Shown: one piece after another, positions 1-7,100 of the stretch | How positions within the stretch are numbered: the stretch's first letter is position 1 | Layout of the letters: each line of letters opens with the position of its first letter | Source: Veillonella absiana | GTDB taxonomy: Bacteria > Bacillota > Negativicutes > Veillonellales > Veillonellaceae | Reading direction: 5' to 3' (one strand) | Length of the DNA: 8,887 nucleotides | NCBI RefSeq assembly: GCF_032970905.1 | Contig: NZ_JAWJZA010000031.1 | The notes under the pieces: generated by a model | What the model was told of the DNA's origin: nothing | Databases searched by the model: none | The model's input: the letters and a program-made list of their open reading frames with translations, nothing else | Position numbers and translations under genes: made by a program

Positions 1-137
1 CTCCATTCTTTGGGTCAAGACGGATTGCATTGGCACTGGCAGATGAGTATGGATATATTGTCAACCGTAAAGCTGTACAGCGTCATATGCGTGAAATGGG
101 GATAAAGGTTATTTATCCAAGGTCTAATTTATTGTAA
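1..137 (+). pseudogene. IS3-family transposase (OrfB) remnant
   Basis: The frame starting at base 3 is open to a TAA at 135-137 and reads as an IS3-family OrfB fragment: the stretch SRRIALALADEYGY is followed by VNRKAVQRHMREMGIKVIYP. This matches the conserved 'yGsRRI...L....Y.VNrKrVqRlMremGl.aiYp' region that precedes the DDE catalytic core in this family. The full protein is usually about 280 residues. Here only about 44 are visible, and the reading frame ends a few residues after the motif, where a complete transposase would continue into its rve core. The 3' part is therefore gone and the element cannot be active as seen. The 5' part lies outside the window. It ends only 24 bp before the first (decayed) CRISPR repeat, so the array's old end abuts mobile-element debris. 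Family assignment is by motif recognition. Confidence 0.8.
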
Positions 138-161
138 ACCATCCAACATTCGTTGCCCTCA

Positions 162-322
162 ATCTACAACAGCAGGAATTATTTAGATCTTATAGACTTC
201 CTTCACAACTCCATTATTCACCAATCTACAACAGTAGAATTTATTTAGGTCTTATGGCTCAAGGCTTTAATAGACTGGTCAAGGAAATCTATAACAGTAG
301 AAATTATTTAGGTCTTATAGAC
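162..322 (-). repeat. Three degenerate leader-distal CRISPR repeats
   Basis: Repeat 162-197 differs from consensus at three positions (+ strand numbering: T12C, A15G, G26A). Two of these fall in the GTAGA arm of the crRNA stem and weaken it. Repeat 224-259 has A17T plus a changed last four bases (A33G, A35C, C36T), which are the 5' end in the crRNA sense. Repeat 287-322 has C6T, which turns one stem pair into a wobble or mismatch. The other repeats look identical to consensus. Decay at the end far from the leader is the usual pattern for the oldest repeats. Spacers 198-223 and 260-286 may no longer give efficient crRNAs. Confidence 0.9.
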
Positions 323-1576
323 AGGATAGTTTCTTCTCCCAACACTCCAGATCTACAACAGTAGAAATTATTTAGGTCTTATAGACGATTACTCCGTCAG
401 CTGTCTCGGTATATCTACAACAGTAGAAATTATTTAGGTCTTATAGACATACAAGAAAGTGTGTAATCAATGCTATCTACAACAGTAGAAATTATTTAGG
501 TCTTATAGACATACAAGAAAGTGTGTAATCAATGCTATCTACAACAGTAGAAATTATTTAGGTCTTATAGACACGAAAACTGTATGGAAGCCACTCATTA
601 TCTACAACAGTAGAAATTATTTAGGTCTTATAGACACTACAGCGTAGGAGACCAGCTCCAGTGATCTACAACAGTAGAAATTATTTAGGTCTTATAGACT
701 ACGTCATAACTTTGCTCACGTACTGATCTACAACAGTAGAAATTATTTAGGTCTTATAGACAAACCACTATGAAACCCACCAATTCCGCATCTACAACAG
801 TAGAAATTATTTAGGTCTTATAGACGCTCACATTGTGAGGTGTTGCTCACGATCTACAACAGTAGAAATTATTTAGGTCTTATAGACTGTATTGGATTCC
901 AGAAGATACATTAATCTACAACAGTAGAAATTATTTAGGTCTTATAGACATGCAAACCATTTTGTTTTATACCGGATCTACAACAGTAGAAATTATTTAG
1001 GTCTTATAGACATAAAATTCAGTTGGAACTTAAAGCACATCTACAACAGTAGAAATTATTTAGGTCTTATAGACTCTGTTTTAAATCCTACTTGATGAGA
1101 ATCTACAACAGTAGAAATTATTTAGGTCTTATAGACATTTATCTGCACACGAAGATATCCGTATCTACAACAGTAGAAATTATTTAGGTCTTATAGACAC
1201 CAATTCATACGTAGTTAGCAATGTTATCTACAACAGTAGAAATTATTTAGGTCTTATAGACTGTAAAGGAGTATATACAGCGTGTTAGATCTACAACAGT
1301 AGAAATTATTTAGGTCTTATAGACCTCGTCATTGTGGGAAAGACTTGAATATCTACAACAGTAGAAATTATTTAGGTCTTATAGACTAATGCAGATAAAC
1401 TAGACGGGTATCACATCTACAACAGTAGAAATTATTTAGGTCTTATAGACAACTCCGCACGGGGCGCATTATTGGTTATCTACAACAGTAGAAATTATTT
1501 AGGTCTTATAGACAAAGCGGTTACCGCTTATGAGCTATGGATCTACAACAGTAGAAATTATTTAGGTCTTATAGAC

Positions 1577-1603
1577 CGCCACCCACCCCCTAAGTGGGGG
1601 TGG
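1577..1603 (-). repeat. Self-complementary spacer (hairpin)
   Basis: This spacer holds CCACCCCC, a 5-base loop (TAAGT) and GGGGGTGG, an 8-bp GC-rich stem. It was probably captured from an intrinsic terminator or attenuator-like hairpin. In the crRNA the guide would fold on itself and compete with target pairing. The neighbouring spacer 1514-1540 also contains a palindrome, AAGCGGTTACCGCTT. Confidence 0.85.
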
Positions 1604-2410
1604 ATCTACAACAGTAGAAATTATTTAGGTCTTATAGACTTTTTTCATTGTCTTTATCTCCTCTTTGAATCTACAACAGTAGAAATTATTTAGGTCTTAT
1701 AGACGGAATTATTACACGAGTTGAGCCACATATCTACAACAGTAGAAATTATTTAGGTCTTATAGACACTAATCGATATGTGGACTAGAATTTGATCTAC
1801 AACAGTAGAAATTATTTAGGTCTTATAGACCTTTACGTACATCGGCCATAGCAGATTATCTACAACAGTAGAAATTATTTAGGTCTTATAGACCTTTACG
1901 TACATCGGCCATAGCAGATTATCTACAACAGTAGAAATTATTTAGGTCTTATAGACGTATCAAAAAGCATGTAATCAATGCTATCTACAACAGTAGAAAT
2001 TATTTAGGTCTTATAGACTTTTTAATTTTATGTACAAGTACCAAACATCTACAACAGTAGAAATTATTTAGGTCTTATAGACGCGGTAACTCTGATTATA
2101 TCAATGATATCTACAACAGTAGAAATTATTTAGGTCTTATAGACGGCTTATCCCTCAATTCTACAGCCAAATCTACAACAGTAGAAATTATTTAGGTCTT
2201 ATAGACCACGATAAGTCGCGCTCGCTGCAATCATCTACAACAGTAGAAATTATTTAGGTCTTATAGACGTTCATGCCTTACGCCTCTTGACTTCATCTAC
2301 AACAGTAGAAATTATTTAGGTCTTATAGACATACTTGAACGAGCAAAAGAACGAAATATCTACAACAGTAGAAATTATTTAGGTCTTATAGACCCCAAAT
2401 TGTTTATTTT

Positions 2411-2478
2411 GGAGAGAATTTGTTGCTCCAGCAACAAAAAATCATTAGTTACGTCCAATTTAAGCACAAATTCTCTCC
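2411..2478. repeat. Leader inverted repeats: 13-bp arms plus an internal hairpin
   Basis: The arm GGAGAGAATTTGT (2411-2423) and its perfect reverse complement ACAAATTCTCTCC (2466-2478) are 42 bp apart. Inside, TTTGTTGC (2419-2426), TCCA and GCAACAAA (2431-2438) form a tight 8-bp hairpin that overlaps the left arm by five bases. The two pairings are mutually exclusive in RNA. No T-run follows the hairpin in the - direction, so it is not a standard terminator. A role in leader recognition, in protein binding or in leader RNA folding is inference. Confidence 0.85.
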
Positions 2479-2512
2479 TATTTTTACATTAAGACTCAGA
2501 TTTGCATGTTAA

Positions 2513-2523
2513 TCTATAAGACC
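2513..2523 (+). repeat. Inverted partial CRISPR repeat beside cas2
   Basis: TCTATAAGACC on the + strand is identical to positions 2-12 of the repeat in its crRNA (- strand) sense, so it is inverted relative to the array. It starts just after the cas2 stop. In a - strand transcript it would read GGUCUUAUAGA, which can pair over 11 bases with the 5' end of any repeat. It may be a repeat remnant, a regulatory pairing element or a coincidence. Confidence 0.6.
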
Positions 2524-2525
2524 CA

Positions 2526-2798
2526 TTATATTACTACTATACTATCTTCATCATGTTTTGCATACCCAAATTTTGATATTCTACATGTTTTGCTAGTTTT
2601 TATAATGATGACTGAATCACTTTCATCAAATGTTGGTTCCCAACGATGTTCTATCTCCCAGATTATCTTATCTAGCATACTTTCACTATTTGTAATTTCA
2701 TATACAGAATACTGTAACATAAACCCAAATTTGCGAATAAATTTATTAAACCTAGATCGTTTCTTATCATCAGCAATATCGTAACTAATTAAAATCAT
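2526..2798 (-). CDS. cas2: CRISPR-associated endonuclease Cas2
   Basis: This 90-residue protein has the usual Cas2 length. It opens with a hydrophobic first beta strand ending in MILISYDI. Asp7 sits at the site of the family's conserved Asp, in a ferredoxin-like fold. The segment YSVYEI (about 31-36) matches the second conserved strand, where Cas2 proteins typically have 'qySVfe'. Cas2 dimers bridge two Cas1 dimers in the spacer integration complex. Here the role is probably structural, as in studied type I systems. Its start overlaps the cas1 end by 14 bp, and a GGAGG site 9 bp upstream lies inside cas1, so the two are translationally coupled. It is the last cas gene, and the leader follows at once. 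Confidence 0.96.
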   Translation of the reverse strand: MILISYDIADDKKRSRFNKFIRKFGFMLQYSVYEITNSESMLDKIIWEIEHRWEPTFDESDSVIIIKTSKTCRISKFGYAKHDEDSIVVI

Positions 2799-3732
2799 TT
2801 TTTACAACCTCCGCCATAGGCATTTTACTAATATCTTCGCTGGTCATAAACCATCTATAGTAGCCTTTTACATAGCGGTAAATGCATATGCTATAATCAT
2901 TAATCTCCTTTGCAAATTCTACCCCATAATTGGTTTTGCTCTTGAAATTAATCATATAGCGGCCTCGTTGACAGATAAAATCATCTTCTGAGATTTGCTT
3001 TAAATTATACATTTTTCTTATTTTAAGGTCGACAATGACACGAAATGGTTCTACTAAATCACAAATTAAGGATTTACGCTTATAAAACTCTTGATGCAAA
3101 TTACCTTTATAAACATCAAATCCATACATAGATGTCATAGCATCAACATAATTAAATAGCACTGTATAGCCAATATCTAATAACAGATTGATTACATCAT
3201 TTTTAACTCTAGGTTGGCGACCTTGCCAATTAGCATCTTCAAAAACTCGATTAAAATAGATTTTGGCTGCAGTCCCTTCTATACCTAATAAAGTAGCTAA
3301 ATCATCTATCGGTTCTACTAGACTCTCTAATCGTTTGTCAAGCATCACAATGCCGTCTTTATATTTACGCAATGATAATAAGGCTTTCCTTTGATTGAGA
3401 ATCTTGTTTTCAACAATTTTTTGCGCTATTTGACCATTGATATTACTTGTGTATTGTCGACTAACAAGCATTGTATTTCCTCTTGATGCATAAGGGATGC
3501 TTTCATAAAATTTATAGCCAGCAGTAAGAAATACAAAAGATATACCAAATCGTCGGCCCCGTTCAATTAGTCCACTAGTCACAGTAAATCCACCTATAAT
3601 ATAGATAATAAATACCCTATGGCAAGTATACTGTAAAATTATTTTTCCTTCCTTATCTTTGACCACAAGATTGTCATTCAAAAAGCTAATTTTCTGCCCT
3701 TGGTTAGCATGAATCATGACAATCTTGCGCAT
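2785..3732 (-). CDS. cas1: CRISPR-associated endonuclease/integrase Cas1
   Basis: Cas1 joins captured prespacers to the leader-repeat junction as a (Cas1)4-(Cas2)2 complex. Numbered from the start chosen here, 315 residues: Glu152 in GIEGTAAKIYF, His213 in KGNLHQEF, and Asp225/Glu228 in CDLVEPFR make up the expected metal-binding set. An N-terminal beta-rich part and a C-terminal helical catalytic part fit the family, and the length is normal. The start is the ATG at 3732: AGGA lies 6 bp upstream, and homologues begin with this kind of strand (MRKIVMI...). A GTG at 3765 would add 11 residues and overlap cas4 but has a poorer fit. The gene follows cas4 by 13 bp and overlaps cas2. The catalytic set is intact, so adaptation chemistry looks possible. 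Confidence 0.96.
   Translation of the reverse strand: MRKIVMIHANQGQKISFLNDNLVVKDKEGKIILQYTCHRVFIIYIIGGFTVTSGLIERGRRFGISFVFLTAGYKFYESIPYASRGNTMLVSRQYTSNINGQIAQKIVENKILNQRKALLSLRKYKDGIVMLDKRLESLVEPIDDLATLLGIEGTAAKIYFNRVFEDANWQGRQPRVKNDVINLLLDIGYTVLFNYVDAMTSMYGFDVYKGNLHQEFYKRKSLICDLVEPFRVIVDLKIRKMYNLKQISEDDFICQRGRYMINFKSKTNYGVEFAKEINDYSICIYRYVKGYYRWFMTSEDISKMPMAEVVKNDFN
2808..2812 (-). promoter_or_regulatory. Ribosome binding site of cas2
   Basis: GGAGG on the - strand, 9 bp before the cas2 ATG and inside the 3' end of cas1. It supports the chosen start and the overlap of the two genes. Confidence 0.8.
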
Positions 3733-3738
3733 TGAAAA

Positions 3739-3742
3739 TCCT
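3739..3742 (-). promoter_or_regulatory. Ribosome binding site deciding the cas1 start
   Basis: AGGA on the - strand, 6 bp before the ATG at 3732 and just downstream of the cas4 stop (TGA, 3746-3748). It favours that ATG over the GTG at 3765. Confidence 0.65.
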
Positions 3743-3745
3743 GGT

Positions 3746-4138
3746 TCACTCAACATACTTTTCACCCTGACTTACACAAAGCTGAACATAAATACAGTGC
3801 TTGCACTTTTCCGTGTTATTCTGATGAAATTTTCTTAAATCAAACGTTCTAATATCATATAGTAATTGCTTAAACTTATGGAACATCCCTTCATTCTCTT
3901 CTGGTAATTCCACCTTATATGATTTATTATCTGCATATGAATAAAGATTTAGAGCTTTTACCTTATGCCCCTGTTCTGTCATGGCAAAATATTGAGCATA
4001 CAATTGAAATATATAGCCGTCATAAATAGTTGTAATTTTATTCTTCCGCTCTACTAATGCTTCTTTTTTTCTGTCATATATATCAATCTTTCCTATGATT
4101 CTATATATATCAGAATATACTTCAATGCCTTGTAACAT
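3746..4138 (-). CDS. cas4: Cas4, N-terminally truncated
   Basis: Cas4 is a RecB-like nuclease with a 4Fe-4S cluster that trims prespacers and checks the PAM before integration. Visible in these 130 residues: Asp19 in GKIDIYD (RecB motif II), Glu30-x-Lys32 in VERKNK (motif III), the QxxxY-type motif in FQLYAQY (45-50), and three C-terminal cysteines (112, 115, 121). Missing: the N-terminal part, normally about 50-60 residues, that holds the first cluster cysteine ('CP...' motif) and a motif histidine. The frame is open upstream only to the cas12a TAA (4166-4168), and the intervening codons, YYSTSKD, still look like Cas4. The deletion thus seems to have joined the cas12a stop to mid-Cas4. The ATG has no good ribosome site; coupling to cas12a termination 27 bp upstream is likely. 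It may be inactive or only partly functional. Confidence 0.85.
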   Translation of the reverse strand: MLQGIEVYSDIYRIIGKIDIYDRKKEALVERKNKITTIYDGYIFQLYAQYFAMTEQGHKVKALNLYSYADNKSYKVELPEENEGMFHKFKQLLYDIRTFDLRKFHQNNTEKCKHCIYVQLCVSQGEKYVE

Positions 4139-4165
4139 ATCTTTAGATGTGGAATAATATACCGA

Positions 4166-7100
4166 TTACTTTTGAAGATATTCTAAGTACTCTTCGTTAG
4201 ATATTTCAAATGGTTTTTTAAAGCCTGCTTTAATATTATGCACCGCCATCAGTCCTTTTCGTGCAATATTATACGCACCATTAGCATCAGCATCTTTAGG
4301 CAGCCCATTAGGCAAAGACATCCCTACCGCCCTTGAATCAAATTGTTGTCCATCAGCAGCTATAACTGGTGAAATCATATAGTCAGTATCCGTGCCAGTA
4401 ATTGAGTTACGAATTTGGAGCAATAGCTTAAACAAGTACAAGAATCGCTTATATGTTTCTACATCACAAGTTTTTAAGCTTCCATCTCTTTTATTAAGTA
4501 TTTTTTCAAACTCTGCAGTCAAATCAATTTCATTAGAGCACCACATATTATTTTTAATTACATCTCGTTTTGTCTCAACGCGAGTACCATAACTAGTTAG
4601 AGTCCATTTTGTACAAGATTTAGCATATCGCTGGTTCCATTTCTTGAAGTCAATATCAAATTTGAATACACCATCCTCAAAATATATTTTATCTAGCTTA
4701 TTAATGAAAGCTTCTGCTTGCTCTTTATTGGTGTATCTCAAATCTGCTCCATAAAGTAAATTTACAAACCCTGTTGTTGGATCAATTTTAGATGTATTCC
4801 ATGCAGGAATGTAGAAAATAATACCCGACTGCTTACCTATACTGTTTAGAGTTTGAATAGGATTGGCCAATTGTAAACCATGTAAGTAGGTAGAATTATC
4901 TTTCTTATCAATAATATAGTTAAACTTCTTGATTAGTGCTGTTTCAAATTTTTGATAAATTTGTTTTTCCACTTTAAAACGTGACCGTTTAAACCCTAGA
5001 TTGAGGTTCTCCATAACAATGAGTGCATTATATTTCTGTTGCAGTGTACAAATCTCATTTACAACTTGTGAGATATAGCCATCTTTTAGTTCTTTAATCG
5101 TTTCAATAGCTTCCCAAGATTTACGTTCTTGGTCTCTAGTTTTACTTCTTTCATCTAGTTTTTGTAAGTACGGAGTACAATGTTTCTTCCCTTTCGAATC
5201 AATATTAACAATTTCATCTAAATGTTTTTGTTCTACAATTTTTCCTGTTTTCACATCTACTACAGAGATATAAACAAGATGGCGCTCCCCTCTGTCTATA
5301 CCAATAATATGTGTAAATCCATCTATATTTTCATTTATTCGGTTATTTAGTTTAACTGGACCTAAGTTTTCTGCACCATAGTTAATTTGGATTGGTACAT
5401 GGAACATAAACTTATCTTCTGTATACCGTTTATCCTTAATAATTGGATAGTTGAAACTATCTTTCAACTCATTATAATGATGCCCTTTTTCCATAAGCTC
5501 TTTAGTATATGTTAAGGATTTAGGTCTGTAGAATAATTCTGCACCACCAGATAGCTTAAAAATCCTTTTTTCTAGATTTTCTTCAGAAAATAAACTTTCA
5601 AAATAGATAGTATTTAAATTTTTAGTGCCTTTAGAGAAAGTAGAGAAATCTTTAGACCATATTTGGAATAAATATAACTTTCCTTCTTCAACTAATTCCT
5701 CTACTCCTGCTACATGATTAAATTTAACTTTATAATTACTTTTACTTACATCCTGAATAAATTCTGAATATTCAGAGTATTCCTCTGTTTCCTTTAATTC
5801 AAAATTAAAAGTTTCCTCATATTTATTTTCATGATGTTTTAAACCATGTTTATATCGATTAATTAGTTCATGCAAGAATTCTATATCAAAATTATTTCCC
5901 TTTTTATGAAGACCTGCCTCATATTTTCCCATAAACTCTGGTGATGCTGGGTATTTGTCAAACCAAGATTGAGCACTAACAAATTGCTTTGGTAGCATTT
6001 TTGATGGATCAGGATATAGTTTATAATCCATTTTTTCAAATTCACCGTCAGCATTAATGATTAGATTCTTTTCTCTACTTGGTACAGCTTTTTTCCAAAC
6101 GCCCAAGAAATAATCATAATTATTTCTTTCACTATTAAAACGCCTCAATAAAATAGTAAGGTTAGCCGTTTCTTTATTTACATCCCAGCCGTCTGCTAAT
6201 GTTGGCGAGTCAAAGTTAAGTTTGAATTTCTCCTCAGAGTATTCTTTTTTAGTTAAGTAGTTTCTTGCTTTATTGTACGTACTATTAAATTCATTCCCTA
6301 GCTGATTTTTATTCAAGCTTAGCTCATTATAAAACTCGATGGAAGGATTTAAATTTTCTTCTACAACATCAAATAAATTATAGAAGAATTGGATATTTTT
6401 TAGTGCGTCTAAAACATCTTTTATGATAATTGTGTGACCAGACTGTTTTATATTTTTAATTTCTGTCCAGTCTATACTATTAAACAGCTCCTTTGCTTCT
6501 TCATAAGAAGCAATAAGCACTCCATACTTATTTTTCAACGCCTCTGAAACATTGATGTCACTGTCCTGGAACAGCTTCTCTATTTTACTTAACGAGTATA
6601 CATCTTTTTCAATTGTTTTCTTCTTTGTAACTTTGTATTTTTCCCCTTCTTTTTTACCTGTATAAGTAGCATCAAAAGCTTCATTAATTTTGCTGTTAAT
6701 CACTGTATATGGTACGCTTGGCAAATTGCCTAGTTGTGTATATTTAATAAATACTCCATCTACATCAGAAAGTGCTAATGTTTTAGATAATAATACATCT
6801 TTTAGTAAAGTTGAAATTTGTCCAATCAACTCTGCATCGTTTTCAATGATAGATAAAACAAAGGACTGCGTTTCTCTATCTGATAAAATCATTTTATACA
6901 ACGATTCTAGTCGAGGTAATTTTAATTTATTCTTTTGCCCGTATAAGTTGATTTTTTCATTAATCCCTTGTAGTTTTGTACCATCTTCATAAGCAATACC
7001 TCCTAAAAGCTCATTATATTCAGTAATACCCGATTGGGTAAGATAGGAATTATAGCTTTGTAAAGACTCTATGTCCGCTAATTCTTCAACTTCATCTTTT

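Larger units (their letters stand above)
162..2393 (-). CRISPR. Type V-A CRISPR array, 36 repeats and 35 spacers
   Basis: The repeat is 36 bp and almost invariant, with spacers of 26-29 bp. Read on the - strand, it begins GTCTATAAGACC and ends AATTTCTACTGTTGTAGAT, the standard Cas12a crRNA handle (stem TCTAC/GTAGA, loop TGTT). Transcription therefore runs from 2393 toward 162, the same direction as the cas genes. The leader-proximal repeat is 2358-2393 and the oldest is 162-197. The three oldest repeats are mutated, which supports this polarity. Two spacers occur as adjacent duplicates (449-474 = 511-536 and 1831-1857 = 1894-1920), leaving 33 distinct spacers. No tracrRNA is expected for type V-A. 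No spacer was seen by eye to match other parts of this window; an exhaustive search was not possible. Confidence 0.98.
2394..2525 (-). promoter_or_regulatory. CRISPR leader
   Basis: This AT-rich, non-coding stretch lies between the cas2 stop codon and the newest repeat, on the upstream side of the array in its transcription direction. It should hold the array promoter and the sequences that Cas1-Cas2 reads to place new spacers at the first repeat. TTGGAC on the - strand (about 2453-2458) resembles a -35 box, but I found no convincing -10 at the right distance, so I do not place a promoter. The array could also be read through from cas2. The leader contains an overlapping pair of inverted repeats and a short inverted copy of part of the CRISPR repeat, listed separately. 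Confidence 0.8.

Noticed and set aside
1472..1693. An open + strand frame with a repeated WIYNSRNYLGLID unit, like a tandem-repeat protein
   Set aside because: It is the CRISPR repeat translated. Repeat plus 27-bp spacer is 63 bp, which keeps the frame for a few units; it breaks where spacer length changes.
2419..2438. The leader hairpin as a terminator between cas2 and the array
   Set aside because: In the - direction the T-run comes before the hairpin, not after it, so it does not fit an intrinsic terminator.
2506..2784. A + strand open frame of 92 codons opposite cas2
   Set aside because: Antisense shadow of cas2, which has clear family motifs and a good ribosome site.
4166..4400. The missing Cas4 N-terminus encoded in another frame overlapping the cas12a end
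   Set aside because: The parts of the other - strand frames I checked contain stops and no cysteine-proline motif of the expected kind.
6690..6992. A + strand open frame of 100 codons, and similar ones at 4392-4592 and 7416-7634
   Set aside because: All lie antisense within cas12a and have no recognisable domain or ribosome site.
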